From NCBI GenBank assembly GCA_015067825.1, contig SVLQ01000003.1, positions 99,944 through 163,943 on the forward strand: a DNA stretch of 64,000 bases. The letters are read 5' to 3'. The notes beneath the pieces were generated by a model. It was not told where the DNA came from, searched no databases, and worked only from the letters and a program-made list of their open reading frames with translations. This document shows, in pieces, positions 26,371 through 35,687 of this stretch. Position 1 is the first letter of the stretch. Every line of letters starts with the position of its first letter. The stretch is from Oscillospiraceae bacterium (lineage in GTDB: Bacteria > Bacillota > Clostridia > Oscillospirales > QAMX01). The translations under genes and the position numbers were made by a program.

Positions 26371-27552
26371 TTACTGTTTGGCGATGACGCGGACACGCAG
26401 AATGCCCGGCACGGCCTTGATCTTCGCGACGACTTCGTCCGTCGGCATCATGTCGGTGTCGAGAACGGTGATCGCGTAATCCTTCTTCGAGCGGTTGGTC
26501 ATGTGCTCGATGTTGAAGCCGCTGTCGGCAAAGCTGGCGGCGATCGTGCTCAGCATGTTGGGGATGTTCTTGTGGATAACGCAGAGGCGGTAGTTTTCTT
26601 CCATCGGCATGTCGAGGTTCGGCAGGTTGACGGAGTTTTTCACCGTACCGCGCAGAATGTAGTCCTGCAGTTCTTCAACGGCCATGACCGCACAGTTGTC
26701 TTCGCTTTCCGGGGTCGAAGCGCCAAGGTGCGGGATGCAGACGGTGTTCTTCATTTCCAGCGTTTTTTCGTTGGGGAAGTCGGTGACGTAAGAAGCGACC
26801 TTGCCGCTTTCAAGAGCCGCGGCCATATCATCGTCGTTGACGAGCTCGCCGCGCGCGAGGTTGATGATGCGGACGCCGTCCTTCATCTGCGCGATCGACT
26901 CAGCGTTGATCATGCCCTTGGTTTCCGGGTTGAGCGGAACGTGGATGGTGATGTAGTCGCAGTTTTCGTAGATTTCCTTGCGCGAATTGACGCGGTGGAT
27001 CATGCGGTCGATCATCCATGCGTTGTCAACGGTCAGGTACGGGTCGCAACCGTAAACTTCCATGCCGAGGTGCTGGGCGATATTGGCGATGTTGGCGCCG
27101 ATCGCGCCGAGGCCGATAACGCCGAGCGATTTGCCCTTGAGTTCGGGGCCGACAAACTGCGACTTGCCCTTTTCAACGGCCTTCGCAACACCTTCGGTGC
27201 CGGCGAGGGTCTTCGACCATGCGATACCGTCGGCGATCTTTCTCGAAGCGAGCAGCAGCGCGCAGACGGCCAGCTCCTTAACGGCGTTGGCGTTGGCACC
27301 CGGTGTGTTGAACACGGCGATACCGAGCTCGCTGCAGCGGTCGATCGGGATATTGTTGACGCCGATGCCGGCGCGGCCGATGCACAAAAGCTCATCGTTG
27401 AATTCGTAGTTGAGCATATCCGCCGAACGCACGAGGATGCCTTCCGGGGCTTCCGCAGCGTCGGAGCAGACAAACTTGTTTGCGTCGAAACGATCGGTGC
27501 CGATGGCAGCGATCTTGTTCATCAGTTTAATTTCGTATTTTCCGTCTTTCAT
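26371..27552 (-). CDS. serA: D-3-phosphoglycerate dehydrogenase
   Basis: First step of serine synthesis: oxidises 3-phosphoglycerate to 3-phosphohydroxypyruvate with NAD. The protein has 393 residues. The catalytic triad motifs are visible: Arg in GRAGIGVNN, Glu in NPETKGMI, His in CIPHLGAST. The NAD loop is GVIGLGAIG. A C-terminal ACT domain (YRLCVIHKNIPNMLSTIA) suggests serine feedback control. It follows serC by 18 bases, so the order of genes is serC-serA. Confidence 0.96.
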   Translation of the reverse strand: MKDGKYEIKLMNKIAAIGTDRFDANKFVCSDAAEAPEGILVRSADMLNYEFNDELLCIGRAGIGVNNIPIDRCSELGIAVFNTPGANANAVKELAVCALLLASRKIADGIAWSKTLAGTEGVAKAVEKGKSQFVGPELKGKSLGVIGLGAIGANIANIAQHLGMEVYGCDPYLTVDNAWMIDRMIHRVNSRKEIYENCDYITIHVPLNPETKGMINAESIAQMKDGVRIINLARGELVNDDDMAAALESGKVASYVTDFPNEKTLEMKNTVCIPHLGASTPESEDNCAVMAVEELQDYILRGTVKNSVNLPNLDMPMEENYRLCVIHKNIPNMLSTIAASFADSGFNIEHMTNRSKKDYAITVLDTDMMPTDEVVAKIKAVPGILRVRVIAKQ

Positions 27553-27570
27553 CGGTAAACTCCTTTCGCC

Positions 27571-28659
27571 TTACGCGTGCTCTTTTTCAAAACGTTCCAT
27601 GAACGCGACGAGCGCTTCCACGCCTTCGTAGGGCATGGAGTTGTAGATCGACGCGCGCATACCGCCGACAGAGCGGTGGCCCTTGATGGAGACGAGGCCT
27701 TCGGCGGTCGCCTGCTTGCAGAAGAGCTCGTCGAGCTCGGTGTTGCCGGTGACGAACGTGGCGTTCATCATCGAACGGCAGTCGGGGCGGACCGGGTTTT
27801 TAAAGAGCTTCGAGGCGTCGAGGTAATCGTAGAGGAGTTTGGCTTTCTTTTCGTTGGCAGCCTTCATCGCTTCCAAACCGCCGAGGCTTTCGATGTATTC
27901 GAGAACGAGGCCGATCATGTAGATGCCGAAGCACGGCGGCGTGTTGTACATCGAGCCGTTCTTGTCCTGCACGGCGTAGTCGAAAACGGTCGGGGTGGTC
28001 GGAGCAGCCTTGCCGATCAGATCACGGCGGACGATGACGACGGTCACGCCGGCCGGAGCCATGTTCTTCTGCGCACCGGCGTAGATCATGCCGAAGCGGT
28101 TGACGTCGACCGGCTCGGAGAGGATGCACGAGGACATATCGGCGATCAGCGGCACGGAACCGGTTTCGGGGATGTAGTGCCAACGGGAGCCGTAGATGGT
28201 GTTGTTGTAGCAGATGTGGACGTAGTCGGCATCCGGCGTGAGCTTAAGATCTTCCTGCGAGGGGATGTAGGTGAAGCCGTCGGGCTTGGTGGTCGCCGCG
28301 AGGTTGGCCGTACCGTATTTTTTCGCTTCGTCATAGGCCTTGCCGGAGAACTGGCCGGTGACGATGTAGTCCGCGCTGTTGGAACCGTTCATCAGGTTCA
28401 GCGGGATCATCGCAAACTGCGCACTCGCGCCGCCCTGCAAAAAGAGCACGGCGTATTCGTCGGAAATGCCCATCACGCGGCGCAGCGCGGCTTCGGCGTT
28501 CTGGATAACGGCATCAAAGGCCTTGGTGCGGTGGCTCATTTCGGTGATCGACATACCGCTGCCGTTGTAGTTCAGCATTTCGGACGCCGCTTTTTCCAGC
28601 ACGGGAACAGGCAGCATCGAGGGGCCGGCGGAAAAGTTGTAAACACGATTATAGTTCAT
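27571..28659 (-). CDS. serC: Phosphoserine aminotransferase
   Basis: Second step of serine synthesis, converting 3-phosphohydroxypyruvate and glutamate to phosphoserine. The protein has 362 residues, starting MNYNRVYNFSAGPSMLP as is typical. The PLP lysine is in AGAQKNMAPAG and the phosphate-binding HRS in IKGHRSVGGMRAS. First gene of the serC-serA operon, with a perfect sigma-A promoter about 100 bases upstream. No serB is in the window. Confidence 0.97.
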   Translation of the reverse strand: MNYNRVYNFSAGPSMLPVPVLEKAASEMLNYNGSGMSITEMSHRTKAFDAVIQNAEAALRRVMGISDEYAVLFLQGGASAQFAMIPLNLMNGSNSADYIVTGQFSGKAYDEAKKYGTANLAATTKPDGFTYIPSQEDLKLTPDADYVHICYNNTIYGSRWHYIPETGSVPLIADMSSCILSEPVDVNRFGMIYAGAQKNMAPAGVTVVIVRRDLIGKAAPTTPTVFDYAVQDKNGSMYNTPPCFGIYMIGLVLEYIESLGGLEAMKAANEKKAKLLYDYLDASKLFKNPVRPDCRSMMNATFVTGNTELDELFCKQATAEGLVSIKGHRSVGGMRASIYNSMPYEGVEALVAFMERFEKEHA

Positions 28660-28761
28660 TCGGACATACCTCCAAATTTGTAATTGCAGATTTTACCGCA
28701 AAAATCAAACGACGGTTTTTCGCTTTAGCGGAGCGAATCTGTGAAATTTTGCAGTTACTTA

Positions 28762-28790
28762 ATTATACAATTTTTAGACGGAAGTGTCAA
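28762..28790 (-). promoter_or_regulatory. Consensus sigma-A promoter for serC-serA
   Basis: Minus strand: TTGACA (28785-28790), 17-base spacer, TATAAT (28762-28767); matches consensus at both hexamers. The leader to serC is about 95 bases. Confidence 0.92.
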
Positions 28791-28841
28791 GGTTTGCATC
28801 TGCCGATTTTATGAAATCTTAGGCGGCGGATTCTATGCATC

Positions 28842-28870
28842 TTGCGAATGCAGCCGAAACGTGATATAAT
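28842..28870 (+). promoter_or_regulatory. Sigma-A promoter for the M42 peptidase operon
   Basis: TTGCGA (28842-28847), 17-base spacer, TATAAT (28865-28870). The first peptidase starts 70 bases downstream. With the serC promoter it makes a divergent pair in a 281-base intergenic region. Confidence 0.85.
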
Positions 28871-28940
28871 TTATAGTAGCTTTTTGCCCGCACACCGGTG
28901 CGGGAGAAGAGCAAGGTTTATTTTTGATAAGGAGGTTTCC

Positions 28941-29975
28941 ATGACGACCTTTTCTGTTTTGCAAAAATTAACGGCCGCTTCGGGTCCTGCCGGATTTGAA
29001 GGCCCGGCTTGTGCCGCTCTTGCCGAAGTTCTCGGCGAGATGGGCATTTCCTCCCACATCGATCCGCTCGGTTCGCTGATCGCGAAGCTGCCCGCTTCCG
29101 ACGAAAATGCGCCCACGCTGCTGCTGGATGCGCACATCGACGAGATCGGCCTGATCGTTTCCTCGGTCGACGAGAAGGGCTTTGTGAAATTCGGCTCGCT
29201 CGGCGGCGCCGATGCGCGCATCATGCCCGACTGCGAAGTGTCGATCCTTGCCGACCCGCCGATCGACGGCGTGCTCTGCTGTCTGCCGCCGCACGTGCAG
29301 AAGCCGGATGAAATGAAGAAGTTTGCCGCCCCCAAGGATATGGCGATCGATTGCGGTATGTCGAAGGAAGCTTTGGAAGCGCGGGTGAAAACCGGTACGC
29401 CTGTGGTGTTCAAATCGTCGCCGCGCGTGCTTGCCAACAACCGCTTTGTTTCCAAATCGCTCGATAACCGCCTGTGCGCGGCGGTCATTGCCTGTGCGCT
29501 GGAAAAAGTCAAAGCCCACGCGCGCGACTACAATATTGTCTTTACCGCCTCGGTGATGGAAGAAGTCGGCGGCAGAGGTGCGAAGGCTGCGGCCTTCGGC
29601 GCCGATCCCAACGCCGCCGTCGTTCTCGACGTCACCTTCGGCGAAGCCAAGGGCTCGCCGGCGGATGATACCTTTGCGCTCGATGCGCTGACCGTCTGCG
29701 TCGGCCCGGAATGCGACCGTGCCCTCACCGGCGAGCTCCGCAAGGCCGCTGCCGCGCTGGAGATCCCGCTCGAATCCGAAGTCTATGCGCGCTCCACCGG
29801 CACCAACGGCACGCCGATCCAAATCACCCGCGCCGGTGTTCCCACGGCCGTGCTCTCGCTGCCGATCCGCAATATGCATACGCCGGTCGAGCTCGTCTCG
29901 CTCGACACCGCCGACAAAGCGGTGGACCTGCTGGCCAAATTCCTCGATGATCTGAAAGGCGGTGACCTGCTGTGA
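28941..29975 (+). CDS. M42 family metallopeptidase (first)
   Basis: A 344-residue aminopeptidase or cellulase-M-like enzyme of the M42 family, which form dodecameric TET particles in the cytoplasm. Metal ligands are recognisable: His65 in DAHIDEIG, Asp in SLDNRLCA, the Glu pair in MEEVGGRGA, Asp in VVLDVTFGE and His in RNMHTPVE. The start at 28941 has AAGGAGG; a longer frame upstream overlaps the promoter. It overlaps the next gene by four bases. Confidence 0.93.
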   Translation: MTTFSVLQKLTAASGPAGFEGPACAALAEVLGEMGISSHIDPLGSLIAKLPASDENAPTLLLDAHIDEIGLIVSSVDEKGFVKFGSLGGADARIMPDCEVSILADPPIDGVLCCLPPHVQKPDEMKKFAAPKDMAIDCGMSKEALEARVKTGTPVVFKSSPRVLANNRFVSKSLDNRLCAAVIACALEKVKAHARDYNIVFTASVMEEVGGRGAKAAAFGADPNAAVVLDVTFGEAKGSPADDTFALDALTVCVGPECDRALTGELRKAAAALEIPLESEVYARSTGTNGTPIQITRAGVPTAVLSLPIRNMHTPVELVSLDTADKAVDLLAKFLDDLKGGDLL

Positions 29976-30988
29976 AAGCTTTGCTGAAAACGCTCTGTAA
30001 CCTCGACGGCGTCTCCGGCGACGAATTCGCCGTCCGCGATGCGATCGAAGCGCTGGTCGCACCCTTTGCCGACGAGATCCGCAAAGACCGCATGGGCAAC
30101 CTTGCGGTGCTGCGCCGCGGCGCATCGAACGAAAAAACGCGCATGGTCTGCGCGCACATGGATGAAGTTGGCTTCATCGTCACCCATATCGACGACAAGG
30201 GCTATCTCGCCATCTCCAACGTCGGCGGCATCGACCTGCGTGTCGCGCAGGGCAAACAACTGCGCGTCAACGCCAAAAACGGCAAGGTCTACGGTATTAC
30301 CGGCGTGACGCCGGTGCACCTCGCCGGTGAAGATGAACGCAAATCCGTGCCAAAACAGATGTATCTCGATATCGGTGCGGCGAGCAAGGAAGAAGCCGAA
30401 GCGCTCGTTTCCGTCGGTGATTTCGTTTCGTTTGTGACGGAAGCGGCCGATTTCGGCGAAGGAATGTTCAAGGCCAAAGCGATCGACGATCGTCTGGGCT
30501 GCGCGGTGCTCGTGGAGATCCTGCGCCAAAACGTGCCGTGCGCGTACGATACGTGGTTCGTGTTCTCCACGCGGGAAGAGATCGGCGGTACGGGTGCAAA
30601 GGCCATGAGCTTTGCCCTTGCACCCGACGAAGCGATCGTGCTCGAAGGCACGACCGCAGCCGACGTCGCCGGTGTTTCCGGTGAAAAGCGCGTCTGCTGC
30701 GCCGGCAAGGGCGCCGTCGTCAGCTATATGGATAAATCCACAATCTACGATCCGGCGATCTTTGCCCAGCTCAAATCCCTCGCCGACGAAAATGGGATTG
30801 CGTGGCAGACCAAGATGATCGTCGCCGGCGGTACCGATGCCGGCAGCATTACGGTCTCGCGTGCGGGCGTTCCCTGCGGCGGCATTTCTGCACCGGTGCG
30901 CTATCTCCATGCGCCGGTCTCGGTCGTCTCGTGGGCCGATTGCGAAGCCGTCTGCGCGCTGGCGAAATGCTACGTGCAGAGCAAATAG
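29972..30988 (+). CDS. M42 family metallopeptidase (second)
   Basis: A 338-residue M42 peptidase with a GTG start overlapping the previous stop (GTGA). Ligands: His62 in CAHMDEVG, Asp in AIDDRLGC, Glu pair in TREEIGGTGA, Glu in VLEGTTAAD and His in YLHAPVSVV. The LEGTTAAD form marks the FrvX/YsdC-type subfamily, different from the first peptidase, so the pair probably has complementary residue preferences, as in TET complexes with more than one subunit. Whether they co-assemble is unknown. Confidence 0.92.
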   Translation: MKALLKTLCNLDGVSGDEFAVRDAIEALVAPFADEIRKDRMGNLAVLRRGASNEKTRMVCAHMDEVGFIVTHIDDKGYLAISNVGGIDLRVAQGKQLRVNAKNGKVYGITGVTPVHLAGEDERKSVPKQMYLDIGAASKEEAEALVSVGDFVSFVTEAADFGEGMFKAKAIDDRLGCAVLVEILRQNVPCAYDTWFVFSTREEIGGTGAKAMSFALAPDEAIVLEGTTAADVAGVSGEKRVCCAGKGAVVSYMDKSTIYDPAIFAQLKSLADENGIAWQTKMIVAGGTDAGSITVSRAGVPCGGISAPVRYLHAPVSVVSWADCEAVCALAKCYVQSK

Positions 30989-31026
30989 ACAAATTTGATG
31001 GAAACAGAGAGGGTGTGAACGTTATA

Positions 31027-33111
31027 ATGGAACATACTATGCTGCAAACGACACCTCCCCGCATGATTCCCACGGGATATCTCCCGGATGGGTTGATCGC
31101 CGGCAACGGCGATCTCTCCGTAACATGGGGCGGTACCTCCGGACGGATCCGGCTCTATATCGGAAAATCTGATTTCTGGAAAGCCTCCGAACTGACACGA
31201 AGCGGCGGCGGAGTGAGCCTGTTTGGTGTGGTGGAGATCATGCTTCCGCAGCTGTTTTGCTCTCCGTTTCAGGTTGAGCAGCAAATGGATGCGGCGCGGT
31301 TGGTCGGCCGTTTCACGGAAAATGGTTTGGATGCGACGCTTTCGGTGGCGGTTTGTGCGACCGAGAATACGATCCTTCTCGAACTCGACCGCTCACACCC
31401 CGGCTTATCGGTCTCTGTCGATCTGAATCCGGCAGAGGGCAACGGCTCGGTGCAGGAAAAAACGGTGCAGGGAAGACAGCAATCTGTGCTCCGCGCGTTT
31501 TCGGATGCATCGTACTGCTTTGAAACGGCCTGTGCCGCCGTATTGACGGAAGTCAGCCGGAAACGCGCTGCCGGCCGAGAAACGGTTCGCTGGGCCATTA
31601 CGGTTGCAACCAATCACGACACAGCGGCGTATCGCCGCCATGTCTTTGCGGCGGCGGAAGTGATCGACGATGCGGCCTTCGACGAAAAGCTTGCCTCGCA
31701 TGATGCGTGGTGGCGGAAGTTTTGGTCGGCTTCTTCGCTGTCGCTTGCCGACAAGGAATTGGAAAACCACTGGTACGCCAGCCTGTATGCGATAGCCTGT
31801 TGTGCCCGCAACAAGAAATTCCCGCCGGGACTTTGGGGGACTTACTGCACGACCGATAGCATGGAATGGGGCGGCGACTATCACCTGAACTACAACTATT
31901 ACGCGCCGTTCTACGCTCTTTGTGCGGCCAACCACCCCGAACTGCTCGATTGCTACGACGCACCGCTCTATGACTATCTGCCTCTGGCAAAGCAATACGC
32001 CCGGGATTATCTGGGTTGCCGCGGTGTATACTATCCTGTTTCCATCGGCCCTCTCGGCATGGAATCCGATGTCCACCCGGAGGTTTTGGAACATGGGCGT
32101 CTGTTCTTAGGCCAAAAGAGCAACGCGGCCTATGCGGCAGTCGTAATGCTTTTCCGCTGGTACACAACGCTGGATACGACCTATGCCTGCGAACGTGTGC
32201 TGCCGTTTTTGAAGGAAGTCGCGTATTTTTGGGAGGATTATCTTGCAGAGGTCGATGGGGTATACCACGTTCTGAATGATGCGTTAAACGAGGTGGGCTT
32301 CTGCTCAGAGGAATACGAACCGTTTTCCAGCGACGGCCGCGGCGACAACGATCCGGCGCTTTCCCTCGGACTGATCCGGATGGTTCTGCGCGGTCTGCTC
32401 GATATCTGTGCGGCTTGTGGGATCGACAATGCGGATATGCCGCGGTGGCGACATATTCTTGCCAATCTTGCACCGATCGAAACGGCAGAGTGTAACGGCG
32501 TATCGATTTTGCGCCCTGTTGTCGGTGCGAGCGACCTGCGGCGTTTACCCAACGAACTGGTTTATCCTGTCGGCGCGATCACACGGGACGACAGGGAACT
32601 GTACGAGGCCGCACAAAACACCCATCGTTTGCTCGCGCTGTGGTATGGTCACAATACCTTCTGTTCCTACTATCCGGCAGCGGCGCGCCTTGGTGTCGAT
32701 CCGCAGACGATCCTTACCCACATAAAAGCAACGATCCAAACGCGCGGTCTGCCAAGCGGGATGTTTTTGTTTGGCGGCGGCGGTATGGAAAACTGTGCCG
32801 CCATCCCTGCGACGATCTCCGAAATGCTCACACCGAGCTATGATGGTGTGCTTCGCTTGTTTGCCTGCTGGGATCTTGCGACGGACGTTTCCTTCCGCGG
32901 TTTCCGCACGTTCGGCGCGTTTGTTGTCGATGCCGACTTGCAAAACGGTATCTTCGCCGCGACGATTACCAGCGAGAAAGGAAGACCGCTTACGCTGACC
33001 GTACCCGGAACGGGATATGTGCTCTGCCAAGGCGATCATTCGATCCCTCTCGATGGCGAAGTGACCGTAGAAACCGTAATAGGCGAGGTTCTGACGGTAC
33101 GAAAGGCGTAA
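31027..33111 (+). CDS. Predicted (alpha/alpha)6-barrel glycoside hydrolase, GH95/GH65-like
   Basis: A 694-residue protein. The N-terminal third has the beta-sandwich pattern of GH95/GH65 enzymes (LIAGNGDLSVTWGG, then KSDFWKA). The centre contains WGGDYHLNYNYYAPFYAL (from about residue 280), comparable with the DYHLN segment of GH95 fucosidases, followed by helices of an (alpha/alpha)6 barrel. The C-terminus is a short beta domain (GRPLTLTVPGTGYVLC). No signal peptide. Start: the ATG at 31027 is chosen; a GTG 12 bases earlier is possible and the ribosome site GAGAGGG is imperfect for either. It follows the M42 pair by 38 bases. Substrate unknown. Confidence 0.65.
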   Translation: MEHTMLQTTPPRMIPTGYLPDGLIAGNGDLSVTWGGTSGRIRLYIGKSDFWKASELTRSGGGVSLFGVVEIMLPQLFCSPFQVEQQMDAARLVGRFTENGLDATLSVAVCATENTILLELDRSHPGLSVSVDLNPAEGNGSVQEKTVQGRQQSVLRAFSDASYCFETACAAVLTEVSRKRAAGRETVRWAITVATNHDTAAYRRHVFAAAEVIDDAAFDEKLASHDAWWRKFWSASSLSLADKELENHWYASLYAIACCARNKKFPPGLWGTYCTTDSMEWGGDYHLNYNYYAPFYALCAANHPELLDCYDAPLYDYLPLAKQYARDYLGCRGVYYPVSIGPLGMESDVHPEVLEHGRLFLGQKSNAAYAAVVMLFRWYTTLDTTYACERVLPFLKEVAYFWEDYLAEVDGVYHVLNDALNEVGFCSEEYEPFSSDGRGDNDPALSLGLIRMVLRGLLDICAACGIDNADMPRWRHILANLAPIETAECNGVSILRPVVGASDLRRLPNELVYPVGAITRDDRELYEAAQNTHRLLALWYGHNTFCSYYPAAARLGVDPQTILTHIKATIQTRGLPSGMFLFGGGGMENCAAIPATISEMLTPSYDGVLRLFACWDLATDVSFRGFRTFGAFVVDADLQNGIFAATITSEKGRPLTLTVPGTGYVLCQGDHSIPLDGEVTVETVIGEVLTVRKA

Positions 33112-33128
33112 TACGATATTCTTTCAGT

Positions 33129-33165
33129 CCCCGGTAAGTGTAAGCTTGCCGGGGGCTTTTTGCTG
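33129..33165 (+). terminator. Rho-independent terminator
   Basis: CCCCGGTAAG / TGTAAG / CTTGCCGGGG then GCTTTTT, 20 bases after the glycosidase stop. Confidence 0.9.
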
Positions 33166-33243
33166 TTACCGTTCTGACACCAAACTGTAACCGCTTTGTT
33201 TCCAAATTGTATCCATCCTGTAATCGTATTGCGGCCAAAAATA

Positions 33244-33252
33244 TGGTATAAT
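33244..33252 (+). promoter_or_regulatory. Extended -10 promoter for the duplicated-domain lipoprotein
   Basis: TATGGTATAAT with TATAAT at 33247-33252. The -35 position reads TCGTAT and is poor; the TGG extension probably compensates. Confidence 0.55.
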
Positions 33253-33316
33253 CAAACCGTAAACCAAACAAACCCGCAACGAAATCTGCGGACCGACGAA
33301 AGAAAGGTGGTCACTG

Positions 33317-35161
33317 ATGAAACGAACCGCTTCCATTTTTATGCTGTTACTGTTACTTTTTGTGCTGGCCGCCTGCGGCGCGGAATCCGAGCCGCCCGTA
33401 ACCTCGACGCAAACAACCGCTCTGACAACCGAACCGGTATCGACTGCCTCGACCTTGGTAACGACGACTCTCGCGCAAACAGAGCCGGAAACGCCGCTGA
33501 CCGAAGAATCGGCGAAACGCATTCTTGCTGCGCGCGATGATGGAGCCGAATTGATCGCGCTCTATCCCTCCGGCAGGGCAGACTATCTGCTCTATCGGCT
33601 GTCCGACGGCTTGGTACGGGTGGATGCCTATGACGGTAAAACCGGTGTGCTGATCGAAAAAGATATCCTTGCCAATCGCTTTTTGGCCGATCGCCGGATC
33701 TGTGCCTACGATGCTGAGGAACTTGGGAACGGTACTCTTGCGCTCTACGTAAGCGAACTTACCGAAGATGGCGGTCTTGTGTATCCGGAACGGTTGGTGC
33801 TGCGGGAAGAGAATGGCGAGATCGTTCTGACAACTCCGACCGGTATGGGTCGCGAATCTCTGCCTCTGTTGTTCCCGGTGGTGTCGCTCGGAAATGCTTG
33901 GGCGGCTCCGGAACTGGCGGAATGCCGCACGGGGCTTGACTGCGTTACCTTTGCACTTTCAGCGTCTGACGGTGTCGATATGGAGGGCGGAGAATGTTTT
34001 CCGCAAACGGAGTTTTCCTATGATGCCGAGACGAATACGATGGTCGTGACCATGCATAATACCCAGCTCTCTGAAAATACACCGGTCGTTGCCGAGCAAA
34101 AACGGTTGGTTGAAGCTGTTGCGGTCAAAGAGACTGCTGACGGTTTGGAAATCCACATCCGCCTGACCGCCCATGTTTTCTCGTATTCATGTGATATGCG
34201 TACGATTTTTGATCCCAACGATGCGCACAACACGCTTGGCGTACTGGAGATCTTCTTCTTTCAGCGAGATCTTTCTGCGGTTACGCCGATCAGTGTCTTG
34301 CCTGTGACGGAAGTAGCGCCAATCGTTGACGAAATCAGCACTATTCCATCTCCGGAAGCCGCGTTTGCCTCCTATTATGCATTCCAAAACACCCCTGTCC
34401 TCGAGTTCGCACGGGAACTGACCGAAACCGCCGAATACCGTTTTGTGCGTGTTTCCGATGGTATACCGGCAGGACAATACAGCCGGATCGACCGTTACGA
34501 CCGCGCGACCGGGCAAATCGAGGGCTATTTGCTCCCGGGGATCGTCGCGTGGAAAGTGGTCGGCCGCGGCGATTTTCTGACGGTCTATACCGTGGGTGAT
34601 GACGAACCCAATAGTGCCTTCCCGCGAAAATGGGAACTCATCTTCAAAGATGCGATGCTGACGCTTACCGAAGTCGAGCATTGGGTGAATCTCTCCGACG
34701 ATGGATATTGTCTCCATAGCGACGGTCAGACAGATGTGCCTCCGCCGGATTGGTGGCAGCCCGACGAGCTTACCGCAATCAGCTGCGGATTTGACGGGAT
34801 CTCCTTGCTGACATCGTGTCCGCTCGGTTTTGTCGGGGCAGGATCTGCACAGGTGCGAACACCGATGACCGTTTCCTACGATGAAACCGCAAACGTGACG
34901 ACACTTCATTTCCCGCGGGTCAGCTGCGATCTCGACGCATTGACGGCAGCGGCAGCGATGGTGCAAAACGAGCGGGTCACTGCTGTTTCCCTGCGAGCGG
35001 AAGGCGAGGGGGTCGCGATTGTGCTGCAACTTGCGCCGGACGTGTGTTCCTATACGCTGACCCGAACTTATGTGGATACGCCGGAACACACGCTCTACGG
35101 TCAGCCGTATGCCACCGCGATCCATATCCGGTTTTCGGTCTATCCTTTGGAAGAAAACTAA
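33317..35161 (+). CDS. Large lipoprotein with internal domain duplication
   Basis: A 614-residue surface lipoprotein with signal peptide (MKRTASIFMLLLLLF) and lipobox LAAC (Cys at about residue 19). A Thr-rich linker (about 25-55) follows. The rest is two related halves: each has a YR-SDG...DRYD/DAYD-TG segment, then a SYD-ET/AET block (residues about 232 and 517), and a closing VFSYSC / VCSYTL plus LGV / LYG block (about 286 and 576), spaced by about 285-290 residues. I recognise no family. AAAGGTGG precedes the ATG. It stands alone between a terminator and rpsF. Confidence 0.8.
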   Translation: MKRTASIFMLLLLLFVLAACGAESEPPVTSTQTTALTTEPVSTASTLVTTTLAQTEPETPLTEESAKRILAARDDGAELIALYPSGRADYLLYRLSDGLVRVDAYDGKTGVLIEKDILANRFLADRRICAYDAEELGNGTLALYVSELTEDGGLVYPERLVLREENGEIVLTTPTGMGRESLPLLFPVVSLGNAWAAPELAECRTGLDCVTFALSASDGVDMEGGECFPQTEFSYDAETNTMVVTMHNTQLSENTPVVAEQKRLVEAVAVKETADGLEIHIRLTAHVFSYSCDMRTIFDPNDAHNTLGVLEIFFFQRDLSAVTPISVLPVTEVAPIVDEISTIPSPEAAFASYYAFQNTPVLEFARELTETAEYRFVRVSDGIPAGQYSRIDRYDRATGQIEGYLLPGIVAWKVVGRGDFLTVYTVGDDEPNSAFPRKWELIFKDAMLTLTEVEHWVNLSDDGYCLHSDGQTDVPPPDWWQPDELTAISCGFDGISLLTSCPLGFVGAGSAQVRTPMTVSYDETANVTTLHFPRVSCDLDALTAAAAMVQNERVTAVSLRAEGEGVAIVLQLAPDVCSYTLTRTYVDTPEHTLYGQPYATAIHIRFSVYPLEEN

Positions 35162-35234
35162 GGGAAAAGCCTGCAAAAAGGTAAAAGGTAAAAACATAAA
35201 GCGAAAATAAGGCGAAAACTTTCGCAAATCCCCC

Positions 35235-35262
35235 TTGACAAATCGCAGAAATTTGGTATAAT
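35235..35262 (+). promoter_or_regulatory. Consensus promoter of rpsF-ssb-rpsR
   Basis: TTGACA (35235-35240), 16-base spacer, TATAAT (35257-35262) with TGG extension. Confidence 0.9.
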
Positions 35263-35269
35263 ATACTGG

Positions 35270-35340
35270 TTGACGGGTGAGGTATGCCCAAACCCGTCCC
35301 AATCCTTACTCCCGCGAAGAAGGGCGGGGGTCACAGACCA
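35270..35340 (+). promoter_or_regulatory. Structured rpsF leader, possible S6:S18 autoregulatory element
   Basis: Two hairpins lie between the promoter and rpsF: GACGGGT/ACCCGTC (35272-35298) and ACTCCCGC/GCGGGGGT (35308-35331). S6:S18 complexes are known to bind a leader structure in rpsF mRNAs of many bacteria and repress the operon; the position fits, but I cannot confirm the conserved binding core by eye. Confidence 0.45.
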
Positions 35341-35358
35341 GAAGGAGGTGTATCTGAA

Positions 35359-35655
35359 ATGGCAAACACGGGAAAGTATGAGTCGGTTATCATCATCAAC
35401 GCCACTTTGGAAGACAGCGCAATCGAGGAAACGGTCAACCGCGTCAAAGCTCTGATCGAAGCCAACGGCACGCTGGAATCCGTCGATGAGTGGGGCAAGC
35501 GCAGACTTGCGTACCCGATCAACGACATGATGGAAGGCTACTACGTTCTGCTGAACTTCACCGCTTCGACGGAGTTCCCCGCAGAACTCGACCGTATCTG
35601 CAACATCAACGACGCGATCATCCGCTCGCTGATCGTTGCGAAGGACGAAGAATAA
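35359..35655 (+). CDS. rpsF: 30S ribosomal protein S6
   Basis: A 98-residue S6 protein of the 30S platform, which pairs with S18. Starts MANTGKYESVIIINATLED with the family pattern, contains WGKRRLAYPINDMMEGYYVL. The ATG at 35359 has GGAGGTG upstream; the frame is open further 5' into the leader. First gene of the conserved rpsF-ssb-rpsR operon. Confidence 0.97.
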   Translation: MANTGKYESVIIINATLEDSAIEETVNRVKALIEANGTLESVDEWGKRRLAYPINDMMEGYYVLLNFTASTEFPAELDRICNINDAIIRSLIVAKDEE

Positions 35656-35687
35656 GCTGACCAAACCAAAGAAAGGGCGTGTCATTC

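Noticed and set aside
26353..27558. Plus-strand open frame opposite serA
   Set aside because: Mirrors the serA coding strand exactly; serA has catalytic motifs, the shadow has none.
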